Assembly: GCF_014805625.2 (NCBI RefSeq)
Contig: NW_023998431.1
Coordinates: 4,533,067 to 4,597,066, forward strand
Direction: 5' to 3'
Origin: Glossina fuscipes
Lineage: Eukaryota > Arthropoda > Insecta > Diptera > Glossinidae
DNA: 64,000 nt
The translations under genes were made by a program, and so were the position numbers. The notes beneath the pieces are model-generated. The model saw only the letters and a program-made list of their open reading frames with translations. It did not search any database and was not told the DNA's origin. Of this stretch, positions 23,462 to 35,158 are shown piece by piece. The stretch's first letter is position 1; every line of letters begins with the position of its first letter.

Positions 23462-25299
23462 GTAATATTTATTTTTTTTGCAAGAAGCAAAAAATAGCGT
23501 TTTAGGTCCTTCCAATTTCAGATGTGTTTAATCCTGAGCCAGTCTTTAGTGCTCTTAATTCTCAAATGATCTCAAATGTATTAACTGTGGATTCATAACA
23601 ATATCTCTAGTAAGACACTTAGGATGTCTGTAATTAATCTTATATAGCGTCGATTTTTCAGGGATTTTTTCGTTAACTTTTATTTAATATGGATCCCATT
23701 TCTTTTTTTAAATCAATATTTCTGCGCATTTTGTTAGACCTTGAACAACATTTTAGGAATTTTTTTACTTTTTTATTCGATAAGCTAAATTGTATGTTCG
23801 AGTAGAAGGTAAGAAGATGTTTTTTTTGTTCTTGAAAGATAATTTAAATACCTTAACACATGTATATATAAATTCGAAAAAGTGATCCATAAATTCCTGC
23901 TCGCAAAAGGTACTATTACTCATAAATACTTTATTCTATTTCAAGTTTAACACAACGAAAAAACATGACATTTATAAGAAGAGAAACAAAAGTGATCTTA
24001 AGCTTGGACATCCATCGGTTTAATAAATGAAAAAAAAAAACGATATTTAGCTGAAAGCGCTTTCCTGGCCTTATCAAATATTTATGAAAAATCTTTACAT
24101 TTAGATTTTTTGTAAAAACTTGAATTTGTAATTGCGCATTAGAGCTTGCTTCCATGGTTCCTCGATAAAGCCTTTTTCAAGCATTTCGTCTTTTGATAAA
24201 CTCTCTCTCAGCATTTGCCGTTTATTGTTCAAAATCGTATCTTGCTTAGGTAGTTACCAAGAACATCCATTTGAAGGAAAATATAATTTTCTTACTGGTT
24301 TTCTTGCCATTAAACTTTGTGCTTTTAAATCGTATGCGTATGCAATCGTATGTAAACCCGAAAACTAAGTTGAAAAAGGGGTTTTGTGTTTTCAGTAACT
24401 AACTATTCAACAAATCATAAAATATTTACGAAGCGTAACAACAACAACAATAACAACAACAATAAACACATATATACATACATGTATGCATATATGTATG
24501 AGAAATCATCTAAACCAACATAAGCTGAAGTTATAGAAAATTTAGTTTTGCCAATCAAAGCATCTATGAAAGTGTGTAACCAAGAAGCCACAAAGGCTTC
24601 CTTTACCTTTTACATAATTTTCATACCGCATATAAGAAAGCTCTTACCGACGTATGTATGTAGACAAACGTGTGTGCGTACGTTTGTGTTTGTGTGTATG
24701 TATGTGTAATTCTTTGCCTTTTATATACGTATAGAATGCATGACATACATAAATAACTCATAATAATGACTCGACACATACATCTGTTTGGATGTTTGTG
24801 CAAATGTCAGTCATGCGTATAATTGACATAAGCATTCGAAACCACATTAATACACATAGGCACCTACATACACACTCGGAAAATCGAACACAATTTGATT
24901 TAATGCCTCGAGCATCATGTGTGGTCGATCATTGCCTTCATATCATCTTATTGCATAGATGATGGCGGCAATGTTCAGCTATTCTTTAACTGCTATTAAA
25001 TTATTAAAAACAAAATATATATATAGAAAAAGTTAGGATCTAACCGGATCTTAATAAAAAATTACGTACAAATATATGCAAGAAATTTATTTTCAGTTTA
25101 TAGTATCGTAGTTACGATTTCCCTCATTAATTGTTTTCTTCACGAACGTGACTATTTAAAAAATAATTATGAAATAAATTCTGCGTCGTTGAACATGGAC
25201 ATAAATACGTGAAAATGCAATCGAATTAACTTTATAAATAACTCTATTTAATTACATATGTATATACACGCCTTGGGCAAGCGTGGGACTGTATGTTAA

Positions 25300-25400
25300 T
25301 GGTATATATATATATATGTATATATATCTATACATATATATATATATATATGTATATATATCTATACATATATATATATATGTATGTATATATATTTGTT
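25300..25400. repeat. TA-rich tandem repeat with dyads
   Basis: A block reading TATATATCTATACATATATA occurs twice, about 40 bp apart, separated by TA and GTATA runs. The sequence is nearly self-complementary throughout and could extrude as hairpins or slip during replication. Short Ile/Tyr-rich frames across it have no meaning. Confidence 0.85.
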
Positions 25401-26384
25401 TGCGTGTATATATATTTGTTTTTTATGGGTTAATTGCCTACTCGAAGTCATTTAATGTGTTTTGCTCGATTTCTGTACAACTGAGCGAATGTCATGAAAA
25501 TTGTATGTGGGGTGTACCAAAATGACCTGGCCGTTCCACATTAATTTCGAGATGTCACGAAAATATCTACTGACTTCAAATAATGATAAAAGATATTGGA
25601 TGATTCTTGAATAGATACGACTTCAATCAACTCAAGTATTTAAAATTAGAAACAAATTTCAAGCGTAGGTTTAAGTAAATCGCAAACATTTGACGAATTC
25701 GAAGCAGAATTGTGATAGCTATTAATAAATGTTAACAAATCTTAGGAAATTGTATCAGTGCGAAAATATCCTACAGCGAAAAGTGTGACTTCCACGCTTA
25801 AATATTTTATATGCGTTTGAAAATAACATCTCCAAACTTCCTCTATACTTTTTTGAAGAGGGAAGGAGGGGAGAAGCGTAAATATCTTCAGTGTGTATTA
25901 GTAGAAGACTTGCAATCATTTAAATCCCCTTACAGCGACAGCGGTAATTCTCACAGAACTACAGTTAAGGATTAAATTAGAAGAACTATCTGAGCTTTAG
26001 CTCCCTTCGTCTGCTTAAAAGCATTCTTCTCAGCATCAGGCTTTATGAAATAACTTGCTTTTTAATAAGCACTTCAATTCGACCTCTGTTGTTATATAAT
26101 CGTGGGCAATCTAAAAGGGCATGTTTCCCTGTTTTCTCTAAGTTTCTACGGGACGGGGTACACGGGAAGCGAACTCAGCGTCATGGAATAGGTATTACCG
26201 AAAATAGCCGCACTCACTAACAATTCGTGTAAGAAAATAGTCTAGGTAACTATGTTGCCCTGTAGCCTACCCTTCAATCTAACCTACAACCTTATACGTT
26301 CCCTTATCCAGCGCACTTGTTCAGAATTGCTCCGTGTGATTTGCCTTGTATGCATACTCGCATGCACCCACATATGCATACACA

Positions 26385-26411
26385 CACGCACACACACACA
26401 CACACACACAG
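26385..26411. repeat. (CA)n microsatellite
   Basis: About 13 CA units, preceded by CATGCA/CATACA variants. Confidence 0.9.
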
Positions 26412-28129
26412 GCGCATTCATAGAGATCTTTTTACCTTCCATTATGAGTGTCCTACTATATACACCTTTGATGATAAATTTTTTTGTGTTGTGTGCTCAA
26501 TATATCGGCTACGCTGCAACGAGTGCATGAAAGCCGCACCATATCCTTGATACTCCTAACACCTTGTTTACGATTTTAGTGTCGCTTAGCCTGGGAAAGC
26601 TATGCTTCCACATTGGCACTGCATGCATTGCATCTGATGGCACCTCTTTGCCCACAACCATGTGCTAACCAGTAGGATTGCGCTGCATATACACGTGTCG
26701 CCTTATCGAGAGCAGTGATAACGTCGACTGAAATGGAGCGTCGGGCATTCAGTATGTCATCTAAATACTTCATATTTCATGGCTATCGATCTTAAGTTTA
26801 AATTTAATCGGTACTCTTCCCTTCTAATCAAGCTAGTTATTAAGGCTTCAAGTTCGGACTTTGCGAGATCAAGAAGAATTTACTTGTAAGTCAAGTTTTA
26901 ATATCATTTGTGACATTATTTCGTATTTGCTGTAATTTGCCAAATGTTTTGTATCACATGTTATTTTACAACTTAACTTTTCCTCTGCCATCACTTAATG
27001 TTAATTTACAATAAGAAACAACGGATATTTATCAAACGTTTTGTATCATCAATAGCCTCTAAAGCGGAAAAAAATTATCAATGATCAAGCGAAATATAAA
27101 TTGCATAAAAATGTTTTGAATCAATGTTATCAGTTCACTTTGAGACACCGTTTACAAAATTTTCGTATGGAATAAAGTCAGTTGTTACAGCCTTTTGACA
27201 TCTGTCGTAAGATATGCTTGCTTTTTAAAACATTTATATAAATATATATCCTACATTTTACACGTAAATCTAGTGTTGATGTTATTTCATGTAATAATGA
27301 AAGTGTGGGAAATCTTCTCAAAGGTGTTTATATGTATCTTTCCTTGCGTTTAGCTTAGGTTGTGACGCTACCTAAAGGGTTGTGAACATTCGTATAAAAA
27401 GATTCTCCATTTATTTCACAACGTCCGCGCGTCAATACGATAAGAAGACTAAGTAAGGAGTGGAGACTATTTGCGCCTTGTGTGTGGTAGAGTACGTAAT
27501 GCTTTGCACGCTTATCGATTACATGTCGTTTTCAGGCATTGGGATTCTCCTTAATAGTGCACTGATAATCTTCAACATAATGATTAACTAATGCAAGCAA
27601 ATCATATTGGTTTACTTCAAGATAATAGCTTTCACATACTACGGTATTCCTTAGCAACATATATAATAGTAATCTGCGATCTTAAGAACAAAACATGCCA
27701 TTAGAAATTCTTGCCTGTCAATAAATTGGTTTTCACGGGAGGCATTGTGGTATCATATCTTATATCTTTTAGGAGAAATGTTACTTCGATAAACAAACGC
27801 ATGAGCAAACTTCAATTTTTACATATGCCTGAGCAAAATTTAAATAATTTAAAACAAGTAACAAAATTATATATGCTTGACTTAGAAAGTAGCAAAAAGT
27901 AATCATCACAATATATTTTTTTCCGGATTAGTTAAGGTTAGGTAAGTTCGCAGCACACATCTTCTTGTTATAGCATATATGTACGCAGATCAATCGAAAT
28001 TCAATGTCTGTTTAGTCAGTCTAGTGTCTGCGCAAGTTTCTTTATGCGTTCGCTTCAGAGTTTGCAATTATTGGGATATTTTGGAGGAATTGAAATTTGA
28101 GAAGGAGAAAATTAGTATTTGCCTGTATT

Positions 28130-28470
28130 CGATCTGAGAGTGACCACATCTGAAGGCGTTGCAAAGCACATTGCTGGTTGGGTGCTTACAGAATAAGTCG
28201 TAGGGGTCGTGTGCTCCGCGTCGTGCGGGGCCCTCCGCCAGAAGATTATGATAATGCTGACAAAGCTGAATTTTCGTGTTGAACTACTTAATTGGTGCAC
28301 ACGTCTCTTAAGGAAATTACATCGGTGTTTTGGACACGCTCTCATCGCCAAACTTTTTGCTGTACGCGGCCGGCGGCTTGCAGGCAAGACCAAAAGACTT
28401 ACCCCCACATATCAGCATACTCTACTTTTGGCCAAATGTAGGCGGCGTAAACGAAACCTAGTCCCTTGAT
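28130..28470 (+). other. GC-richer island, possible LINE ORF1 fossil
   Basis: This 340-bp patch is clearly less AT-rich than its surroundings and reads through in two plus frames. TSEGVAKHIAGWVL (about 28147-28190) and LHRCFGHALIAKLFAV (about 28318-28365) loosely recall the PEGVAKHI and zinc-knuckle RCF-C-GHIAKLC segments of R1/LOA-type LINE ORF1 proteins, with Cys residues missing and one frame change. I cannot exclude an unrelated relic or an unidentified exon. No matching reverse transcriptase is nearby. Confidence 0.3.
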
Positions 28471-29480
28471 TACATATTTCCCAACTTATTATGCATGTTT
28501 TGTGCAACGACTATTATTTTATGTTCTCTCATTCCCAGAATTTCAAGAGTTGCTCTTCTACATTGACATCACCAAAGGGGAGGATTTGCCCATCTTATTT
28601 CTTGTGCGTTAAGCATCAGCATTGAGATTTTGTGGCGCTAAACTTTATCCTTTCTGTCCGACCACAGTCAGATATTCTTGCGAAATGTCGATTAAGTGTG
28701 TCTGCTAACTGCTGCATAGGTTCTTGTTGAAGAAAAACAAATGACAAAGATAACTGTCATCTGCAAATGAGTAAAAGGGGTTTCGTCTCACGCACAGGCG
28801 CTCGTTAGTGAACACCAGGATGAGAAAAAGAGAAACAACACAGCAACGTGATTCTTCCATATTTAAGTAGAATTTGTTTGCGAAATACTCGTCGAGTAGA
28901 ACTCTTATCGAACGGTTGCTTAAAAACTCCATTCGATAACAATTTGATAGGATGAATTGTGCACCAATTGTGGTGGGTGCGGTTACGTTTCGGATTGTTT
29001 TATCGATAGACTATGTGCTATTTTACACTCGTTTGCTTAAATATACCTTTTAGCTCTAATTTGATTGTAAATCATCAGTTCGCCGAGAAAGTTTTGTGAA
29101 GAAAAGTCCCTTCAAAGTTTGTTGTTGATTTCTCTATGAAAACGCTACTTTGATGGTTTTTCCCTGCGTCCATTTATGTGTTCGTTTATGCAACCTCTCA
29201 TGCGTCCGTCTACGTGTCCGGCCAACCGTTAGATTATTCGCGGATTTCGTACTCGATATCTTGAAGATTTGGTATTTGTGCGTTTAGTTCGCACATATAG
29301 TTGAACCATTTAAAAGTTGCATCCGCAAATTTTTCGAAAAATTCGAGCGTGCTAATGTGTATATGTTTCGCTAAAACGCAAAGGCTTTACCATATGTCGA
29401 ATCTCCGGAGTTAACTATGTGTAGAAATTCCTTTCGGAATTGGGCAGTACAGAGATAATAATCGAATCAATCTGAATACA
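28471..29480. other. Noncoding stretch
   Basis: No recognised gene. A 'catgcgtccgtctacgtgtccg' tract at about 29200 hints at an eroded family B or A fragment. Confidence 0.4.
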
Positions 29481-29640
29481 TTTACACCCTGCACCACTTG
29501 CAGTAAAAGATATGTTAAGTTTGTCCGGATGTGTATAAAAACCAGGAGGAATTAACACATAGACATTCTTTATACAGAACGATTCCGTAACTCTTTCACA
29601 CTCTAATTCCTGATAGCCTTTCATAAATGCTTGTGCTCAA
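29481..29640 (+). mobile_element. Family B left-end fragment, copy B2
   Basis: Contains ACACCCTGCACCACTTGCAG followed by 'taaaagatatgttaagtttgtccggatgtg', the left end of family B as seen at 8271. The rest has decayed. Confidence 0.45.
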
Positions 29641-29919
29641 CCTACAGACCGCAACTTTGACTTGAGAAATTTCATTGAAAAAGGCTTGGATGGCACTATT
29701 TGTGACAAGTTGGTTATAGGAAGGCGGATCGTATATTTCAAAATCGCTCAATAATAGCATATTAACATATTACATTTATGGGGAAAATCTGGATTGCGTA
29801 AACCAATTTTGTGAGCCATCTCTCAAAAAACCATTCCTACGATAAGTAAACATTTATATGACAAAGAGGTGCAACCTTTGTTGTTTCATGGTGAAAATTT
29901 ATTCATGACATGTATAATA

Positions 29920-30225
29920 TAAAAGTTAATTGTAGAAAACTTGGACCACCCCATAGAAAATACGCTTTTACATGAACGCAAGTCATAATATTTTGTATTT
30001 GTATTCGTATTCTAAAAATTGGTCTCTAATAGTAATACGACATAGAAATTGATTGTGCCAAATTTGGACCACGTAACTCAATATTTTGACTTCACCCCGT
30101 ATGAGAAAAAAGGAAGCCTTACCTGTCATAATTTTGCTTGTTTATGACAAAAATTAATGAAGTATTATGTTAAGTGAAGCGACGTACGGTATTGCATAGT
30201 GGGTTTTGTCCGACTGTAATGTTTT
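29920..30225 (+). mobile_element. Family B 3' part, copy B7
   Basis: Shares with 39545-39860 the order 'ttggaccaccccatagaaaat', 'ttttgtattt', 'attggtc', 'agtaatacgacatagaaatt' and a closing 'gacgtacggtattgcatagtggg' (39860: 'gacgtagggtattcaattgtcg'). This matches the right end of family B, where a GGGTATT motif faces the TATACCC start. Coding capacity is absent. Confidence 0.5.
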
Positions 30226-30540
30226 TATTTCTGTCTCTCTTATTTTTTTCGCTGCGTTTCCGCGCAAACAGAGAAAAATAGCGAATATCTTCGGAATGTT
30301 CAGTTCTTTTATGCACGTGTACGTTTGAATGTGTGTATTATGTAAAACATGTGCGTATAAAATTACGATTTACGGCCTTTTACTTCACTAAGAGCGCCAA
30401 TAAAAATATATAGCCTTGTATGTGTGCGAACGATTTATATTCAAACGGGAGAGTGCTGTGAAAACGAACATATGCAAGCGTATGTATGCAAATGTACAAT
30501 TTCCGTTTCCTATATGAACGCATATGCGCGGATTGATATT

Positions 30541-30662
30541 GCTGTTGTCAATGACTATTGTTATTGATTGTTGGTATTGTTATTGTTGCTCTTATTGTTG
30601 CTGTTGTTGATGTTGTTGATGTTGTTGCTGTTGTTGTCGCTGCTGTTGCTATTATTGTCATT
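30541..30662. repeat. TTG/TTA/CTG triplet-repeat tract
   Basis: Imperfect TTGTTA, TTGCTG and TTGATG units over about 120 bp. The minus frame reads Ala/Thr-rich, which explains the short open frame there. Confidence 0.9.
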
Positions 30663-31872
30663 TGAAAACGCCGAAAAACGTAAATGCACTTAAAAAACAA
30701 AACTTGTAATAAATAAACGCCATCTGTTTTCGCACTTAAAGTGTAAACAAATGCTATAAACAACTATTAAATCTAACATTTTGCATGAATAACTTGTCTG
30801 AACGAACAACTGAATCTCCCGGTGTGAGAGCATAGAAAATCGAAAATTTTTTTCATTTCTTTCTCTTACGTCTGTTTTATAAAATCAGTTATAGTTTATG
30901 ACATTTCTTGTTCTGTAATTAGATTTCAGCGAAAAAGTAATTTCTCTTTTTCTTGCCGTCATTTAACGGGAAAACACACTAACAACAGATACAATAACAA
31001 CAACCATTGCAGCAAAGGCACCACTTATCGTAGCATTTAGATGGATTTTGTTGTGGTTTGTTTTTCCATCCTGTTCATAAGTGCAGCTAATGACAGCTGT
31101 CGCCGCAGCGTTGCAATTTCAGTTGTAACTTGTGGTCTTCTAATCCCTTCTGTTCTAAGTTGAATTACTCTTTATTTTTGTTTTATTTTAGCGTTTATGT
31201 GCATGTTTGTGCAATTTTTTCACTTTTTTATTTTTATGTTTGGAAATACATTTTCATTTCGCAGTTTCTATCATTAAGGACAAAATTATACATTCACAAG
31301 TAAGAAACCCATTACGCCTCAAAGCGGCTCTTCATAAACGTTCTATTCAATCGGAAAGATTTTTTAGTTATTAGCAATCCATACATTATAACTGCACCCC
31401 CCAACCAATACGCCTTTAGAACTATTTGAGCAGTAAATAGATTGCTTTTGGGCCTCTCTTTTCTCCGATCCAAAAATTTTGTACAGAGCATTTAAGTTCA
31501 CTCCTATTTATTATAGATGCGTGTAAAAATGAACTGAAAATAAATGATATTTGCAAACTGTAAAGGTGTCGTCCAATTCTATTGGATAGCTTTTGAATAG
31601 GACTCGACTGAGAGGCCTACGCAAGAAAGAGAAACAACGAAGATATTTGAAAATTGAGACCAAAAGAAAATACATTTAGAATAACAGGCAAGGAATTTTG
31701 GAACCGGTAAAAAAAGATTTGTAAGCAAAAAAGTGCAAGTGTTTTCTAGTGGAAAAGGGGGATTAGGTGTCAAGCAATATATGGCGGGGAGAGAAATATT
31801 TAGGCGAAAAATGATACCAGAGAATCTGAAAGGGAAACGATTTTTCAATTTTTATCTTCTCTTTTCTCATTT
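30663..31872. other. Noncoding stretch
   Basis: AT-rich, no recognised feature. The T-rich tracts at 30848-30870 and 31215-31240 are simple sequence. Confidence 0.5.
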
Positions 31873-32212
31873 TTTTACGCTCTACACTATTTGCGGCGCA
31901 AGGTATATTAGGCTTATGCGAATGTATACGACAGTCACAAGGACTTGGAACCTTTTATTACACTGAGCTTGTTGGTCCGTCCGTCCGTCCGTCCGTCCGT
32001 CTTGTATTCCTGCATTGAACTTATATTTTGATGAAATATCGTACACGTACGTATTTTGGGCCAAGGACGAACGCTATGGAAAATGATTCTCCTGCGATCA
32101 CTTCGCATCTAACGGCTTATTTTAAAAAGTCGTTGTGTCAGTAACTGTATTAATGGAAATGGTGCGGGTTATGTATAGGGGTCCGTGGCCCACTATAATT
32201 TTTTCACTCGTT
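31873..32212 (+). mobile_element. Family B element, copy B3, both ends, with GTCC expansion
   Basis: Begins near TACGCTCTACACTATTTGCG with 'ggtatattaggcttatgcgaatgtatacgac', the family B left end. A (GTCC)n tract (31975-32001) follows, then 'gtattttgggccaaggacgaacgc' and 'attttaaaaagtcgttgtgt'. It closes with 'ggggtccgtggccc' (a small hairpin) and ACTATAATTTTTTCACTCG. That last motif matches the terminal motif of family A copies. It lies just left of a mariner relic. Confidence 0.6.
31975..32001. repeat. (GTCC)n microsatellite inside copy B3
   Basis: Six to seven tandem GTCC units. Other family A and B copies have only one to three such units at the matching place, so the array arose inside the element. 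Confidence 0.9.
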
Positions 32213-32254
32213 TTTTCCCTACTCCTAAGCATACACACAATAGTGAATTGATCG

Positions 32255-32362
32255 GTGGAATCAAAAGTGTGTGGTCTGTGTGATGAAGTCATTTACACCA
32301 AATGCTATCAAGAAGAGTTAATCGATTTGAACCGACTTCGGTGCAAAAATAAGCTAAACATC
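32255..32362 (+). pseudogene. Mariner transposase relic, left part (split by A6)
   Basis: Reads SKVCGLCDEVIYTKCYQEEL and IDLNRLRCKNKLN, matching the mariner core segment VWWD-K-VIYYELL...YQ-QL-LNRAL-EKR between the first two catalytic Asp residues, with substitutions. The frame runs straight into the end of the family A element at 32363. The next mariner residues resume only after that element, at about 32905, so this and the segment 32905-33225 are one interrupted relic. Stops and lost Trp residues show it was already decaying. Confidence 0.65.
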
Positions 32363-32891
32363 AAACAAATAAGAAAATTTAACTCAGTCGCGATCGAATC
32401 TTTTATACTCACCACCGTTTACCCAGAAAAGAGGTAAAAGAAGTAAAAAAACAACATTTTTATGCTCTATAATATGGAATGGGCGCAGTCGATTTCCAAT
32501 TTTCAATTCAAAATAAAAATTTTTGCCGTAGCAGCGGTTGGCCCTTGTAGGCGTGTCCTTTGAAAAGTTTAGGTCAATTATAGTTTATGAGTAATGACCC
32601 AAAAGCATTTTTAAAAGGCAGAGGTATTCTCACTTTGCGTGGTGTTGTGTCCTCTTCGACCGATTAGGCCCATTCTCAAAACTAACATGCGTGTAAGAAC
32701 TTTCACTGTTTCTGCCAAATTTGAAGTTGATAGGTCTGTTTTTGCGGTCAGGAGAATGTTTACAACAGTCATTACACGGGCGGACATGCTTAAGTCGATT
32801 TAGGATTTGAGGCTGATCGCCAATATATTTACTTTGTGGAGTCTCTGATGCTGATGAATATACTCCTCATTATTCGGTGGTAGGTACAAAA
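32363..32891 (-). mobile_element. Family A element, copy A6, nested in a mariner relic
   Basis: Minus-oriented copy. On the plus strand it starts ACAAATAAGAAAATTT, then the CAGTCGCGATCG dyad and AATCTTTTATACTCACCACC, and ends TATACTCCTCATTATTCGGTGGTAGGTACAAA. The interior carries 'cttgtaggcgtgtcctttgaaaag', 'gtgtcctcttcgaccgatt' and a GGTCAGGAGAATGTTTACAA module, so only parts of both modules remain (about 529 bp). Its flanks encode adjoining parts of one mariner transposase. Confidence 0.75.
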
Positions 32892-32904
32892 ACGTAACAC
32901 CAGT

Positions 32905-33225
32905 TACACATGACATCCATCTAATTATCCATACAGCAAAACCATTTTGTGATACGTTGGAAGCACTCAACGACGTACTAGCCCATGCGGCTTACTCGCC
33001 AAATTCGAGCCTTTCCAATGATGTCGTATTTCCATTGAAGGGGCCTTGCATTTGCTGAGCACTGCTTCACATCGACGAAAATGTAAGCCAGTATCTTGAT
33101 AACTTATTTACCTTAAAAGACCAGCGGTTTTTTTTTCGGCTTGGCATCCAAAAACTATCAGACCGGTGGAGAAAATGAATACCTAGCGAAGGGCAACAAT
33201 ACTTCCTACAGTAAACGTCTATTTT
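32905..33225 (+). pseudogene. Mariner transposase relic, right part (split by A6)
   Basis: Continues the mariner of 32255-32362. It reads THDIHLIIHTAKPFCDTLEA (from 32908), matching the HDNA-HTAKPV-TLE segment with the second catalytic Asp. HAAYSPN follows, where the third catalytic Asp of SPD is Asn (AAT at 33002-33004). Then come VSQYLDNLFTLKDQRFFF and, after a frameshift, GIQKLSDRWRK and the PSEGQQYF terminus (about 33140-33200). This order is that of the mariner C-terminal half. A stop follows RWRK. The 88-codon minus-strand frame over 33067-33333 is its antisense shadow. Confidence 0.75.
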
Positions 33226-35121
33226 CTGAACCAAAATCCCTTGTTCATATGCAATTTTGAAAATTTTTTTTTTATATATAGTCTTGTGATTCGATTTAGG
33301 CTCGTCTGTGCATCGGTGCAAGTATTTTTGCATTTAAATGACGAGTCGCAATTTTCGGATTCTTGTTGACAACAGATTGGATCGAATCATTTTTGTCAGA
33401 TCTTCTTAACTAAAAACGTGATTATATAGAAACAACATACTACTACCTACTGTAGTATGCACTACTAAGTGTTTAGGAAAAGTTTGGATGATTTGGAATT
33501 TGTTAAAAACATTTTATTATATACTTTCCATGTGCTAACACTTTGTTTTGAAAATGCGTTTATACGGGAAAAATTTGCTTTTATTAAATATTTTTCGGGA
33601 TACGTCGCTAAAAAATAGTATTTTGATCTACTAAATGAATATGGATTAATTAAGATGAATGAATGAAAGTATTGTTTGAACTTTCAGTCTTTATGAAAAT
33701 TAAGACTTTGTATGGTAAGGTGTTATCATATCCGATAATTAGTGTGGTAGTTAAATAGTGAAGGAACCCTCTTCCTTTTTGCTACTGTTATAATGTGGAC
33801 TGCTTGCTAAGAGGGCATTACTTCCTTAGACGATATAGTCTTATAACGAAAATTTTATTGATTCCTAATTGAATTTCTTTTAACAATCTGAAAACACTTT
33901 CCGACTCAATTGACAATCATCGACAATAATATAAATATACATTTATTATTACACCCTTCAGATAAATCTGATAAGCGTAAATAAAATTTGTTTTTTTTTT
34001 TCTTCTTCATCAATTTCCATTAGTACACAATTGTCACAGTTGCGTTACGCTTGCATAATTTTGAAATTTCCATTTTGCAATTTTCATAAATGCAAAAAAA
34101 AAAAAAGAAAAAAAAAAGTAAATCTATTTGTCACAATGAATTTGTATTCGTTTTCCTTCTACTTTTATAAATTTTTCACTCAGATTCAATTGTTTTCACT
34201 TCTGTAAGTTTTTGCTTCTTACGATAGGGACAATGCAGCTCTTTAAAATATATATAAGATATAATTTTGAAAATGTTATCAAATAAAAAACACTTATTTT
34301 CTTTTATTTACTTTTCATGTGAATAACAATGCCAAATATATATATATATATATATAAATATGTACGTTAGAGGGACTTTTTGATAAATTCCGACACACAA
34401 CATTAGTTTTGTATGAAATATTCAAAGGTTTTGAAAAGTGTAAAGACAGTGTGTCTTTAAAAGAGTTCCCTTAAGTCGAGGTTAATGTAGCTTCATTCAA
34501 AATGTTATAAATCGTGTAAAAAGCTTATCTCTTTGTTACCCTAGCATTGACGTAAAGTATGATTATGCACATTGCATGAATGATGTTCCCTTTTACTGGT
34601 AAAGCTTTCGATTATTATAACTGCTGTGACATATAAGTCAAGGCGTAATAGAAATGTTTGTGTTGAGTGGTAATAAATGCTTGCCATATACAATAGTTTT
34701 GCGTTTAATGCCTTTCTCTCTTTTATTATTTTTGTTTTTTTGTTTTTTTGTTTTTTTTAAGAAATGAAAGAGATCTTTAAGTCTGTTTTTACAAGTTTGA
34801 AAAGCACAAACAGATAGAAGTGCGGTGATAGGAGTACATGTTTTGTTAACAGATAACATTAAAGATTTGCATGCACTGCTGTATAACCAACCATATCCGT
34901 AAGTTATAACATCTTTGAAAAACTTACTAGCACATTGAAAAAGTTTGAAAAACTATTTGTTTTTCTGTTGCGTTTACACTAATCAGTAAACAAAGTGAAA
35001 CGTTTAAAATCGTCTTTGAGGTTATGCTTGCCGTGACATGCATTGTTCTTTCGTCGTATTAAACCTTGAACTATAACGTGCACACAATCACTTACACACA
35101 CACACACACACACACATACAT

Positions 35122-35158
<37 letters not shown>

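Larger units (their letters stand above)
23462..28129. other. Long noncoding stretch with microsatellites
   Basis: No gene or coding repeat that I can support. It contains an AAC/AAT triplet tract (about 24438-24466), TATG-rich tracts near 24475 and 24660-24710, a TA-rich palindromic tract (25300-25400) and an (AC)n run (26385-26411). The parts 26090-26340 and 26570-26800 are less AT-rich and may be eroded mobile-element DNA, but I found no family motif in six frames. Confidence 0.5.

Noticed and set aside
26090..26800. Possible LINE or transposon relic in a GC-richer part
   Set aside because: No reverse transcriptase, RNase H, gag or transposase motif could be found in six frames, so no element is claimed.
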